A stretch of DNA of 64,000 nucleotides from Heterobilharzia americana (GCA_944470555.2 OX104127.1:28411661-28475660); one strand, 5' to 3'; positions 10,801 to 25,800 are shown, numbered from the stretch's first letter. Program-made: numbers and translations. Notes: a model not told the origin generated them from the letters alone.

Positions 10801-13800
10801 ATACGAATCGTAATTGTTCTCTCCCAGAACCTTATACTTTGCTGAGCTGTGAAAATCAGAAATCGAAGAACGGTCTGTGGCTTTATGGAAAATACTTTAT
10901 TCGACAAAAATCCATCATTTATATACAGTTTTCATGAATGTATAAAATAACTAGGTCCAAAGTTTGATGTCTATTTTGATTGGATAGCTGTTAGAAAAAT
11001 TTGTCGAATCAGGTTTTTCGTAACCACAAAATTTTTATCTTAGTGGCCAATGGCTTAAAATATTTTCCATTTAGAGTGCTTCCTATCAATCCTAATGCAT
11101 CTGAAAAGCATCCTTATGTTGACCAACCTAAATACATTATTCATGTAATCGGGGATCAAATTCACATACCCAGAATTATTAGCGTTCAGCTTAGCCATAG
11201 ATTTTTATATTATGAAGTCCTTCCCGTTTTTAGTGTCACTCAACTATAAATGTAGTTGTTTCCTGTTTTGTCAGTTGTCTAACCGATGGCATTAATGACG
11301 AAGTTCCTCTCACCACAAATATTTATTCTTTCAAATTGCATTCTCGCACGACTTTTATTCCTCATCGTTGTCTCAAAATACGTGATTTATATGATGAATC
11401 GAATAGGAAAAAGAAATAATAAATTGTTTTCAGAGAGAATAGATATTTCAGATGTCCTGCTGTCTTTTCTATGCTGTTTAATTTTGTATTTACTTCATAT
11501 TTGCCGCATACCGCCTATTGCCTTTGCCTATATTTTTGTTGAATTCTGCAGGGATCGTGTACCATTTGTGTTAACACAGGATATGTTACATGTGCTGAAT
11601 ACATATTCTAAGGATATGACGGATTCGCTGCATGGTTTAAGTAATTCTTCGGGATTCGGTTACACTCCTGGTCAAAGCTCTACTCATCCACAACAAGGTA
11701 TACAATTATTCATAGAAAAATGTTGTGAAGCATATAATTTGCTGAGACATCGTTCATATCAGCTTATTTCATTGCTGGAATTGGTAAGTGCTGAATAAGC
11801 TTAATGTTTCTCACTTTTTGTTTGCTTTAATCACTAACACGCATGGCATTGACAATAACATCTAGTTTGACAGTGGAATGTTCATCGAAAAGATGTGAGA
11901 ATATGGTATATCTTACTGTAAGCAGTCAACAATGAACAAATATATGTTTTCAAAACGTCAACTAACTAACCCATTTGATGTAACTAAGTTTTTCATCTCA
12001 CCTTAAATCATCACCCAGTATCAACATCAGTCTGTCTAACCACGGCTATCTCAGATGGTAACTAAGTTTGCCCATTATATATGAACCAATTGATAATTTG
12101 ATAACAATGATTGGTGATTTATAGCTGACTGAGTGGACCTGTGTCCAATCGGTTTAAACAGTTGACTTTAAAGCAGTGGTCACAAGTTGGAGCACTGCCC
12201 ATCTACCCAGGCTTCAGTGATCAGGTACTATCATTGACTCTCCTATGATAGGTACGACTCATTGCCCACTGTACGCATGTGCACAAGGTTGCTCAGAGCA
12301 CTTCGAGGTCATTTTCATTCTACTGCTCCATAAACTGGATTCTTCTTCAAAACACTATGTAGGTGTTGTTATAGGGTATCAAAGTCTTTTTATGTAGTTC
12401 AGCATAAGTTAAGCCTACTAAGTCAAGGTGGTGAAATTCAGAAGCTCCAAGGAATATTTGAGAATGTAAAGATTAAAAAGTGTGATGCAAGATACATCTT
12501 CACCCTGTGTGGATATGCCAACACATTCTTCATCAGCTCTCCGTTTACCCACTAAGTATACCATGATGAAGCCTATGAATCATTAACCTAAGGATATATT
12601 CAATTATAATGAGTAGACAATTGTGCCATCGACAGAAATTTCGGTCGCCAGATAATTGGGTTTATTTGCTTGAAAAATATCTGTTGATTAGACTTTCGGC
12701 ATAGGATATGGCATTGCTTCATAACAGTCCAACTTGACACACTTCGTATAAACATATCAAGCGAGAAGCCACTCAAGAAATGAAAAAGAAAGTAATCATC
12801 GTGGAAAGAAATGGAATGAAATAATGAAATTCGATATGATGATATGCACCATTACGATCGATTCTGAGCCATGTTGCCTAGAGTTTCCCAACGTCCATAT
12901 CTGTTTTCACCTGGACCCCAACCGGGCCAACAGTCAAAGACTTAAGGGACTAGTGCTGTGTTTTTAGTTGGTTACCTATCATATTTTTCCAGCCTTTATC
13001 TACTTCAGCCGATAATGTACAACAAGACACTCTGTATCTAAGCATGCGTAACGCGTGTCCCAGACATCTGGGTCATCGACTGACTTTCCTCGTCTCGCAA
13101 GTTTTCTTCACCTAACTTCTTCGTCATTGATGTGTGATGCCATGACACACAATATTTGCTATGTTGGTAGTGATTCCGATATCCCCCATCTTTAATGACC
13201 GTGTTTCACAGTCGTATAGCACAACAAAATGAACTACTTTGCGGAATATTTCGCTCTGATAGGGTATCGGATGTCACGGCGGTGAAATAAATGGCGTAAG
13301 CTGGCAAAGGCCGGGCGAACCTTTCATATCCATCCATGTGTTTTTCGCTAGTCTTGTACCCATGATGACGGATTCATCTTCCCAGTGAAGTGAAGTGGTC
13401 GGCGTGCTCAGTCATCACACTGAGCATTCATAGATGGAAAATCAATTCTGTAGCAAATTTAGCATTCAAGTGGTGAGAAGCGCATCCCAAATATTCCAAA
13501 ATTGCCACTAAAGGCGTCCAGCAGACTCTGCATCTTATCCACTTTGTTAACTTACAGCACTGTATCATCTGCGTTCTCTGAGTCAACTGTGGCCAAAAAC
13601 GTTTGTTTAGTATGATGACGAGATGGATAACTCTATATGCACGTCTATAACAAATTAAAATAATAATGGAGAGATCGTACTTCATTGACCGATGCCAGTC
13701 GACGCATACGAGTGACCTGATAACGTACCACAAAATTTAACATCCTCACGAGTGTTCGAGTAAAAATTCTTCGACAGAGTAATGCACTTAGCATTCCTTT

Positions 13801-16800
13801 TAGTGAGAGACAATATCATAAGACTTCTCGACCAAATAAGTCAAAAGACGCCTTTAGGTCAAAAAACGCTGTTAGTGTTATGCGACGGTGAATTTACCTA
13901 TGTTCTTCAACCTGGTAGAGTGTGAATTTCTGGTTGATTAACTCACAATCAGGTGTGAAACCTACCTGATTTTCTCGGCTTCTATGTATAATGACCACAG
14001 AACCTAGAATTTTAGATACCATGTTCATCAGACTGATTCGCGCTTGATTATCGCAGCAGGATTTCTGACCTTTCTTGAAGACTGGGGCAATTAGTGTATG
14101 GGACTAGTTAGAGGGTTCATACCTTTTTCCCAAACACTAGCTAACCCTTCAGTTAATCTTACCGGTATTTCATGACCACCATCCTCGATTACCTTATGTA
14201 CTTGCTCATCTGTTGCTACTGTTAATTTATTCCAAGTGATCTTTATCATTTGTTTCTACACACTAACCAATTGCTTACCATGAAGTTTTTATAATTTCAT
14301 TTTGTTTCAATCACACAGAGCTTATCGATGAACATTCCAGGATTGAACCGTGATTGTGTTCGATTTGTGCTGAGAGCACTGAGACCAGAACTGAATGATC
14401 GAGAAGCAAGTCAGTACTTCACTGAGTAAGCTTTCAAGTGATATTTAGGTCAATTTTCCCTTCATCTATTATGCTTGTTTAATAAAAAATGTTGATACCA
14501 TTTTTATTTTATAAGGTGAATGAATGTGAATGGTAATATACACATCGAAATAGCATGTTACCAGTGTTTTCTTGAATGTTTTAAGTTATTGCTCGACAAA
14601 CTCCGTTAAAAACGAATAATATTTCCATAAATGATTTTATTTTATTGCTGTCGGTCTGAAGTATGGTTCGTTCGATGGAAAGGTACTTCATTTATTATTT
14701 AGAAGCGACTATTCAAAACGTCTGGTGAATTTATACAACTTTTCGCAGAACAAACTGACTGAATAACACTTAACCTTTTCTAATTTTGAATCCGGATATC
14801 ATCATTAACAAGAGGAATAGAAGAAGGAAATTTGAGAAAACGAAAAATATTTAAATTAAGCCGGAAATAGAATAGGTTTGGATCGGCAACATACAGATAG
14901 ACAATTAAAGTTGTCTGACATTACTGTGTAGCGCTATAAGTTGTCACACTTCATAACCGATACATGAAGAAAGAAGGTACCAAAATGAAACGATAAAGAG
15001 AAAATATACATGCTGTGCTCAAGATTCATTTAACTATATGGAATGAATACAGTTATTCCGTTTTAAGAAATCTTCAGCTGTATTATTGAGGCCTCCAAGT
15101 GTTGACTACTGATAGCTTTGGAGATTTTCAGGACGACTACTGGATTCAGTCTAGCGATCGGTATTTTGAGGCTACTGAATCAACTTGGTGTGAAAACAAC
15201 GTCGGATTATGCCTAATTTGCTTCAGCTGTAATCATACATCAAACTAGATGATGTTCATATATGAATCCATTCCAAAAAATATAAATCCGCAACCTTTTG
15301 ATTATACTTAGGCAGTGCTGTATAGACGGTGGTATTTAGAGAAGTTTAATTTTGTTAAACCGTTTGCATTTACTGGTCACATTGAATTAGCGTGTATCAA
15401 ATAAGTTTACGATTCTACATTTTTCTGTAACTACCTGTATCAGCAAGAGTTAGGATATGCCTCCGTTCTTACATCTGCTGGAGATAGCGATAAGTCTGTT
15501 TCGCACATAAATAAATTCTTTATTATATACATGATTCCACCTCGTAGTTCATATTATATGGAACAAACAAACAAACAAGATTTAACCCATAAAAAAATTA
15601 CATAAGGGGTTGGTGTCATTTTCTTGGAAAGCTCATTTGAAAGTACCATGTGACTGAAAAACACATGTTGGAACAAAAAATGATGCATGAACTATGAAGT
15701 AGGTTTGCTAATAGATATACAAACACAATAACTGATAAAAAGGGAAGTAAATCTATCCAAATAATAGCTTGGTATCATGTTTCAACTGATGTAACTGAAA
15801 GTGTTTATCTTCAGAGCTTTTTATTGTTCCACCATTGTATCAAATTGTTTTTAAATCAAATTTTCTTCTTTTTTCATAGACTTGTTCGTAAAACTCTACA
15901 CTCGAAGTCTTCTAGTTTCAATTTCTTTGTACATGGATTAGCCCAGGTTAAACAAGCTACCTTAGGTGGTGGAGGCGTTTCTGGTACAAATACTAATATT
16001 TCCAACTTATCTGATAGAGGTTCTCCTTCTAGAATGAATAATATGATTAGTGATCATTCCGCATTGATTAATACTACTAATAATCACAGTAATTCCAGCA
16101 TTACTGGGAGATTTGTAAATGATTCAAAGTTGAGATCAACCCCACCTACAAACAATTCCCTATTAAATTGTCCTGGAACTGGACAAATATTCAGTTTTAA
16201 TCCAAAGCGTTTCACGTAAGTATAATCTAATGTTGAAAGTGCTTTAAAGTGATCCTGGTTAACTAACGGCCTGAAGCTTTCATATATTAAACGATCTTTT
16301 TCCCAATCCTATTACCACAAATACTTTTCACGTCATTCCTTGTTAGGTCTAACCACATTCGTTTTAACTGATAACTAAGTAGATGAATAGTATCTCTATG
16401 ACTAACTTCACACTTCTGACTATTGGATTGCAGGCCTGCATGCATACTTGGAGTAAGTTACTTCTAGAAGCAACCGTTCAACTTGGAAAACGTCGAAACT
16501 ATCCCTATAAGACAAAACGTCTTCATGAAATTCCTCTTCATTTACTTTGTATTATGTTCATGTATTGCACAATTCAAATGATATTCCTTGCACTATCCCG
16601 TTGTTGATCGGGCCGAATCGGTTGGTCTGTATTAGCAAATAAGCTCCTGAACAGATACGTCGATATTGCCTGTATTTTTACTTTCTAAATAATTGATAGA
16701 TATTGCCTAACGATAGAATCCAGCCCGCACTCTTCATCTTGTTTGGGACTCTTCAGTTGTATATACCCGCCTCTGAGTGAGGGATGTAGTTCCCTATAAA

Positions 16801-19800
16801 CCTCCAACCCAGAATTGATGCGGTATCAGAGTGACCAATCAAGTGACCAATGCATGGTGAATTATGTTCACGAGACGTTACAATCATGTGTGTAACTAAT
16901 CATGCACGTGGTTGACTTTATCGGCGAATTACAAAATCGTGAGGTAATAAAGTTACAACTCTGAATTTATAATGAATCACAGCCTTTTTTCTTTCATATG
17001 AAAGTATATGCTGCACTTAAAATGTTAAGATTGTGAGGGAAGGTTGTTATCTTTTGACATTCCAGTGTCTTAACCAAATTAGAAAAGTTACTTACTGTAT
17101 GGTTCAATGCCCAGTATAACTTCATTAGAAAAATATGTCTCTTCAGGCGCCGTAGTCATATTTTCATTTTGGTTATAAATTTCGTTCTACTAATCCTAAC
17201 ATAAAAAAAGTTATTTGTATTATTGATGTTAATAACTAAGAATTCATCCTTGATTTATTTCAACAAATTATGTCGAAATGGATTCTGTCGCCTAATAACT
17301 GATGATAATTCATGTTACTATGGTTATCAAAGTTCCTTGTTCGCAATGAAATATTCTCCTGTAGTCAGAAACGAAAGGAGATTGTCACAACGAGCTCCTT
17401 CTCTAATCTGTACATTTGTAATCATAAAGTATTAGGAATATTTCAAAAGAATTTCTGTTCATTGATCAGCAGAGTTACTGAAAAATAAGTAGACAGAAAA
17501 TTGAACAAACCACTTAATACAAATAAAAGTAGTCTAGTATAGGAGAAGAAATAGATTTTATTTGGAAGATAAGTTCCACATTTCTAGCAGAAATCATCAA
17601 CAGGGAAGCGACTACAAATGTGATCAGAACACAGAATGTAAATTTGAAATAGTAAATTTACATGATTTCAGTGGTTCACTGACATTTTATTCTCACAAAA
17701 TTTTCAATAGGAATTTATAGAAATGTGAACACAATGTCAATAAAAATCTTAGTTTGAATGCTATCTGAGCACATTTTTTTTCCCTCAAACAACATTGAAA
17801 AATACTCTAAGTGGTGATTTAAACGAATAGGTCTACAATATGACTGTTGTGTTTACCTTTTTTCCCACTAAACTGATTAGTGATGTATTCGTGTAAAGTA
17901 GTTATTTACAAAGGTTTCCCTAAACTTTTACCTGTAATATGGTAATAAAGCTGATTCTTAAAAGTCTCACTAGAGTTAGAAGAAGGGATTCTACAATGTT
18001 ATTGTTCCTATGTTTTATTGACTGATAGGTTTAGATCGCATATATTTCTAATTTAGAATTTTAGGAGAAACTTAGTTTTTGATCGATTCTGATTCTTGTG
18101 CATTTCTTCTGTGGTATTTGATTTAAATGTGTAGGCAGTACTTTATTGTCTTCCTCATTTGCAGATAGTCCTTATGCGAATGGATATTTGAATAGAATGG
18201 TCATTGTTGGTTTTTCTAAAATCTAAAGTCTTAATTCAGTGTATGTTTTATAGACTCACCATAAAACAGCTAGTTGCAGAAGAAATGATTTACTTTTTAT
18301 TATCATGTCTATGAAAGCTCTTCCGGGTAAAACACTAACTAAATTATATGAAGAAATCGAGACATTCGCATAGGAGCCCATATACTAGCAGAGGTTGATC
18401 AGTGGAGAGTTACGAGTACCAAGAAATAATAATAACTAATAGTTACCATGCCTCAGTAGCCAGCATTTGAGGCGGCGGGTACGAAGTTTTAGTCTTTGCA
18501 GAGACAACATCACTCACTGAGGTCCAAGAACATGCAGCTGACAAGTCCCAAATAAGATGAAACCCACAACTAACTCAGTTATGACTATACATATTCAGGC
18601 AAATTCTAGGCATCCGCATAGGATTCTATCTGCCAACAGAGGTTGATCAATTCGATCCAGTATAGGAACGGAGATTTCCAAGTATCATGAAGTTATAATA
18701 GTGTGAAGAAATTGAAGAGATTGTCGCTATCAAGAGAATACGTTTCACTAGAGAAACAGTATTCGTTGAAATAACTACTTAATGTGCCTATTTTATATCC
18801 GTTAGTAAGTAAGCAAGTTTGAACGTATTACCAAGACTTCATTTCGATAATTACACTTTCGTATGCCGTATTTATGTGGACAGTATCTGAAATGATGCCA
18901 AAAATGCTAACTACTTTGGAAAGTATTGGACCTTGTCTTTACTCATTCCATGATCTACTTATAGTAAGTAGTAGCATCATAGACATTATCTTACGTAAAC
19001 AGTTATCAAAGGAAAATTAAGTTGTTTTTCCAGAGTGTCTTTTGTGTTATTACTTATGCATTGCATATCTCTTGAAATCTTTTTTTATGAAGAGAAAGTA
19101 AATTATTCAATAACTTGAACTTCATAACTTCATTTTGTCTATCTTCAATAAAATAGAAAGCATCTTATGAATAATTGATTACTACAGTACAACTATCTAC
19201 AAGGATTGCAAAGTTGTTTTTCTGCTTAAATCTATTTCGATAATAAGGAATTTAAGACTGAAAGTGAATTACGTATTACTAAAGCACTCAAGTTATCTAT
19301 TGCATATCTGTCAATTGAATATATCCTTTATGAAATAATTTCTAAGACTTGGAGATCCTTCCTTACGTTAACAAACCAGATCCACTCTTCACCCTGTCTC
19401 ATTTAGAAATTATTGTCCATGGGAGAGTGTAGTGTAAGATTAGACTCTCTAGCGTTAGTAAACGTAGTCGTCTATGGAACTGAAAACTCTATGTTAAATT
19501 TATTAATTCTGAGTAACAATTAATTATTAGCGTTACGGATCACCTACTAAAGCAACCGAATTTTAATCAAGATATGGATGGATTATTAATATTATTAACC
19601 ACAGGTGTGATCTATACACTTCTTGATTATTATCCAAGTGGAAGCTAAATTGAATCATACTACATTACACTATATTACTTATAATTGAATGTGATGAACT
19701 TCAAGTTGTTTTCAAATGCTTTTCTGTATTGTTTTCTGACCACAACTTCCACTGGAAAGTTAGTCCATGTGTAGAAGTTTTAAAACGCCTGATATTACAA

Positions 19801-22800
19801 ACGATTGACAAATACCCTTGTTCAACCACTAGGATAATCTGAGTGCTTGTGGAATGCATCCCTTATCTGTCAATGTAATGTAATGCTTTTGGACTGATCT
19901 GCACTAACTTATGTTATAGAAATATGAAGCCCAAGGGTTGAATGCACTGAACACTTCACTAACTTGGAGAGTACCATCTAACCAAATGGGTTATTTGTTG
20001 GCAAAATCTCGACTCGGGTATGAAAAACCTGTTTAGCATTGGTCAACTTACTCGACTTTTAGCATCAGTAAGATATCCATCTACATGCCACGGACCGCTT
20101 TATTGCGCCAAAGTCCACTGCATTTTATTGAGAGACTATGAGGCATTGCTATTTAAACTCAAAAGCCTGAAGAGGCGACAGGTTTTGATCATAGGTCTCA
20201 TTGTAGAAATGCTTATGTGCATCTACATCACCATGTGAGAAATCTTTTAGTTGAGCCGAAAGCACCCAATAAAGAACATAAGTAGTTCGATGACGTTGTG
20301 AACCTTCACCGACTGACGTGCCCCAGATATGTATTGTGCATACTGAGACACTACCTACCTTGGTAAGCGATGCTAAGGAAAGCTGGATTGGGTTGGAAGG
20401 AGACTAACAGATACCAGTGAAGTCTTTGATTAGTCTGGGCCGTATGAAGAGATGTAGTCTACCTGGTTAAGGTCTTCAAGATAATAAGAACCAGTAGTTG
20501 TCTAATCTTGGTGATATGTTTGAAGATCAGTCTCGATGGCTCAGATTTACGCATTCATTGGTCATTGTAAAATCTTGAATATTTTTATCTACCTATTTTA
20601 TCTCATCATTTAATGTCAACTATGCTTAGTTTAAGAAAAGATGAACATCTTGAAATGATGCAGTTCTGTACCAGGTTCCGCTTTGATTTATCTCTCTCTA
20701 ATGCTAAAAATTCGCCAACAAATAAAACTCACTGAAATGGTTTCGCATGATAGTAAAGTATACATGACAATTTGTTCTTAATATGATATGTTTCTTATTA
20801 TTGGTTCTTTATTCAACAGTTCTTTCGAATCGATTCCTGTGCATATATAGATATGTAGAGAGCTGATGTGTACTAAATAGAACGAAACACGCCTCCATGA
20901 TTCCACTGTTAGCCAATATCCATCATTAGCATATAATATAAACACAGGAAATATCGAGGCTTTCGCGTAAGAGCCCTTGTGGTAATAGAGACCGATCATT
21001 TTGGTCCACTGAACAACGGGATAATATAAGTAACACCATTCAATGCACACATATCCAACAAGTATTTCTGTATCTCTATTCTATAAATTTTACGATGATA
21101 TAAATGATGTTGAGAACGTTTGAAAAGCGATGATAATACCGAAAAGCAAAATAGTTTTGAACATTTGATTGAGGTTTTGGTTGGTATGTGTTTTAATCTC
21201 AAAGGAATGAATAATTTTAATAAGTTTGAAGATGCCTGTTATTAATCCTAAGTGGCTAACTTCAAATTAATCATCCAACTTAGTCTAGACATTAGAGATG
21301 CTATTAAGTAAAGAATGCTACCTTCATAGCCAAATATGATTTTTATAGAGACAAAATGAGATAATTTTGTTAATAGTTAGGCTTCTGGCAGTCCAAAAAT
21401 GTTTGTGAAGGTCTTACATAGGAAAAACACTCAGTGACATTTTCTATGAACGGTCGTTTACAACTCCAATTCTTTTGTAGTGAGATTTACTCAGGATTTT
21501 CAAATCTCTTTTTATTCAAGGTGAAAAAAGCAACAAGGCAGATTTTCGACTTTCGTCTTGGCATGTACTGACGAAATTTCTATAACACAAACTCTTATAA
21601 TTCAGCATTATACTATTTAGTTGAATGGTGTTTAACTTGTGAACTTTAGACCTAAAGACAGATATTTTCAAGCTTATTTCGGGATTGAACGTCTTGTTTA
21701 ATCAGTTAAACTCTAAATCGAATGACAATTTTTCACTCGTCTGACTTAGCCTTTTAGAGTAGACATTTTAAGTACGAAATATAATAGATCAATGGGTAAA
21801 TCTACAGATCCTCTTGAATCCACCTTTAAAATTTCCGATGTACATTTCAAACTGATAATGTTTGTTATAAATAGAACTACTTTATTAATAAACCACTGCA
21901 TGTGTAATCTCTTCGCGCGCCTTCTCTGTGGTCTGAAGGCCATGCACTCTGGAGCAGATAGAATAGATTTGAATCGATTACAGGATCCTTTAGATAAGGC
22001 TGCCTACATTATATACAAAACGTGAATTTATTTGGCTCCATTAGACAAGTCTTGATTCCTAAGTCCTCCGTGTGGTTTTAATTTCAGTAATATTTTCTTT
22101 TTCTTGTCATACCTAAATTTTCAATTCACTATTTTATTACAGAAATATTTCAGATGGAAATATGGATGCGATTGTGGTTGAAATAGCAGTGAAAAAGAAA
22201 ACTGATGATAAACATTCTGTACGTTGATTTTGCTTTGATCACTTTAGTTAGTTTCCATTATTTCTCTTTATCCACTCTGTGATATACATGAGAACAGTCT
22301 TATTTTATAAAAAAAGACTTTACTGTTCACGATGCTACCACCCTTTTGGAATGTTTGCTCCCACTTGTATCCTTTATAAAATGCCTTCATCCATAAGTCC
22401 TTTAGTTACATGTTTAAGTAGTTTCAGGTTATTGGATTTAAGGGGCAATAATCTTTTAGTAATCCTAAGATTTTAGTGGTGAGTAATATTGACTTTTGTT
22501 GGAAATCTGATTTTGACGTTACATTATGTATAAAAATAGTTCCATTGAATACAACTTTAGAAGAGTCTTTTGGTAGTGTAGATCCATTATAAAGTGAAAG
22601 ACGTTTTGATCGCGAGTGTACAGACAATATACAGTCTATTCAAACAACCCTCAGCCAGTTGGCCATCAGTATGTGCTTTGCACTATTGGAGTGTATAGTC
22701 TTTCTGTAAGATTTCCAGGAGTCTATCCTTTTAGTCGCCCTCGGTAGTAAGTCGCTAGTAGTTTTTGAAAAGTTTCTGTTCTTTGGTAGTTGTATGAATG

Positions 22801-25800
22801 CTGACTGAGGTGTGACCAATGGGATTTCAAACTTCATGTTGAGAGCCAGAGCAGCGTAGGTCAATTTGAATATCCTTTAGTACCATTGTGACGTCAACCT
22901 TGCTTTAAAAGGTCGAGTAACGAAGAAGTTGGTGCAGGTAGTTCTGCTTTACGCTTGTGAAATGTAGCTTCACTGGGCTGAAGATTTCTGACTACTCCAA
23001 ATGGGATTGCCAGCTTTGTGTGGAAACACCACAGAGGTAATGCTGAAGAGGGATGATGTGTGCGTGAACTTGGTGGAAGTAGTCGTTCATGTAGTGTTGT
23101 TATCTTGAAACACCAATTTTAATAGCTGGGGCATGTGTTGCTGATATTCTCCGAGCAGCTACCGTACCGCCTATTGTTCGTTTGCCTTTGGACTAGTTGA
23201 AAGGTAGCTGGTGTGTGACGTGGCGCCGTGGGATAAAGAGCATTCCTTTCTGGTCAGTATCAGAAAGTGCTTCATGACTCCTTGAATGAGGTCTGAGAGA
23301 TCATGCAACCTGGATGGATAGGATAACAGAGATGGCTCTTAATCAAAACAGGCAGCAGTCCATGCTACAGTTTGTTTTAAATTTCAAGTATAATAGGGTG
23401 AACTGGAAATACCCAGGATTGGATGTAATGGTTATGTGTTGCTCACCTAATTGTTTGATTACTTATGATTGCCTTAGTTTCTACCTTTACTGAAAATTAA
23501 AGCGAAAGGAGTGAATGCTTCTTTGGTTGCATCTCTGAGCTTGCTTCTTTAATAATTCAATCTTTATTAAGCAGCGAAATGTATATCAGGACAGGAAGTC
23601 TTAGATGGATGCAGGGACACAATTCTTGACTGGAAATCGTCATAATTAAATAATTTTGTCCATTTCGTCATCTTCAGACCGTTACTGTTGTTTGAAAATC
23701 AAAAGAATATGGGTATAGCATGAAATTTTAATGATTCATGACGGAAACAGTAATGTATTCCATTTTTCAGCAATTCAAAGCATCTAAATAATCGAGAGTA
23801 ATTTTTACAAATAAAATTGATTGAAAACGAAACAGGATTATAACACCATTAAATGAAGTAATCTGAAGGCTAACTTGATTATGGTGTCAATTTTACCATT
23901 TACAGACTTGCGGGTCTCGAACCAACGACCACTGGGTTCGAATCCAGCCGCTGTCCAAATTTTCATTTCACCTTCAATCATCACCCACTGTCAATTTTAC
24001 ATAGTCTATTTATTTACGAAAATGAATCGTCACACAGCAATGTAAACTCACTTTCTTAAGGATTATCAGTTGTGTTTACAACCCACTTTCTGTTCCATAG
24101 GATTATTATTTTCCAATGAATATTTGGCGTGAAAATTGTCGTGTCCCAACAAGAATATATCGACGTCTTTCTGACTTGGAAGAATTAGAAACTCGGTTAC
24201 AAGATTGTTTTCCTAACTCAATTGCTACAAAAACAGTTTCTCATATAATGAATGCGTTGAATTCAATAAATGTCAGTTCAAGTCGATCCCAAGATCATGT
24301 CCAATCTTTGGTGGATAGTCTACTTTCGGACGATGAAATCGTGTGCAAAGTAAGATATTTGATTATTTATATCTGACATTTAGTTGGTCTTCGTGTACTG
24401 ATGCAAATTCTGATTATTAGGTCAACTTTTATAACAGACATTATGCTGAACACTAGCTGATTCTCATCAGATGATATTCATACAGTGACACTGACTTTCT
24501 TTCAGATAGCGGCCAATCAACTAGCCAGGCCTACAAAAACTATGAAAATAGTTTTATGAATGGATGTTTAAGGTTTAAGTTATTTCTTGTAAGGTATTTA
24601 AAGTGATGTTATTCAGTTATATGAATTTCTCAGTCTTCCTCAAATAAAGTATGCTCATTTGATGACTTGAGTATATAAATATCTAAATAAGTTGATGTAG
24701 TCAATAATTTTGTGGATTGGATAGTGGTTGCCGATCATAAATCTATATATCATTATTTTACTCCTGGTTTCTTGGAATTACCCAGGAAGATGGAGATTTA
24801 AAAATCCAGACCGTATTCCTTGCCGATTAGTAGACATTATTCACGAAGGCGTTCAAGTTCATTGTCATAGACATATATAATATTTATTATCAGATAACTT
24901 ACAATATTTAAATCTTTCCTGGTTGACTGGGTTAAAGTCTTTGAGATGATTGAATCGACTAGTTTTAAACTCTAGGTAATTCTTGATGATTCTGTGCATA
25001 CTTTTTTGATCAGAGTCAGGTTTTGAAATTTGTGAGTTAAACGCTCAATTGTGAGTAATATTAGTTGATAATTTATCTGGTCAGTGTTTGTATTCAGTAC
25101 TACCGTTGTTCTCATACTCCAACAGTGAAATATGATTATGTTCTATCATGTTATTTACCCTAAGGTTAAGTATTTAGTCGACTAATTGTAATAAAATTCT
25201 CTACATTATCATCAGAATTATCTAAATCATTGTTACCGAAGGTATAACAGTATTTTCTTAAAAATACCAGTCACTGTGAACGCACGAGAAGTATTACAGG
25301 GCAAACTATATTATATTATCGTTTAAAAACTTGCTTCTGCTAAACAAACTAAACAGTATCATCGAGTTGGTCTGTTATTAGCAAAAGATACCACTACTTA
25401 ACAACTTTAGCAGTTAAAAACCACTCAGACTGACGTGTAGATTTTGCCTAGATCAGAGTGATCTAGTTACCGGAAGGCTCCTACGTTTGTTTGGAGCCGT
25501 GGTCCAGATTTTCATCTCACCTTCAATCAGACACACTGACAACTAACCATTATATTTGTTTTTAGACGAATAAGCTATGATAAATAAAGTTTCATTAATT
25601 TAGGTAGCTGGTACTTTATTTCTTAGAAACCAGTATCAGTATCACTTGGCCCAGGTTTTGTCATCTATGAGATTACATGTATACAATAAAGTGTTTCAGA
25701 CGAATCTAGTCACCCATGCCTTGATTGTTGAATTGCCTATTGGTTGTCAGACAAACCCACGGTTATGTGCTAATAAGTCTTTTTACAAGTATTTGGTTGC

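Larger units (their letters stand above)
7908..11551 (+). other. PIK3C2 intron 2 (3.6 kb)
   Basis: The intron contains a family A repeat (8005-8310), a CR1/Jockey-group fragment (8990-10140) and a family C tRNA-like repeat (10300-10425). The stretches 8320-8980 and 10430-11540 show no recognised gene or repeat. A 170-residue open frame that ends in exon c includes intron sequence on its left and is not a separate gene. Confidence 0.65.
16216..22142 (+). other. PIK3C2 intron 5 (5.9 kb)
   Basis: It contains family A copies at 16600-16870, 18350-18680 and 20885-21025, and a degenerate RTE 3' end at 19900-20580. The stretches 16870-18340, 18690-19890 and 21030-22130 hold no recognised gene. A 77-residue open frame at 21792-22025 has no similarity I can name. 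Confidence 0.6.
22219..24100 (+). other. PIK3C2 intron 6 (1.9 kb)
   Basis: A degenerate retrotransposon C-terminus lies at 22640-23420 and a family C repeat at 23890-24010. The rest shows nothing recognised. Confidence 0.6.

Noticed and set aside
11286..11551. Upstream part of a 170-residue + strand open frame
   Set aside because: Only the portion from 11552 matches PI3K. The earlier part is intron ending in an AG acceptor.
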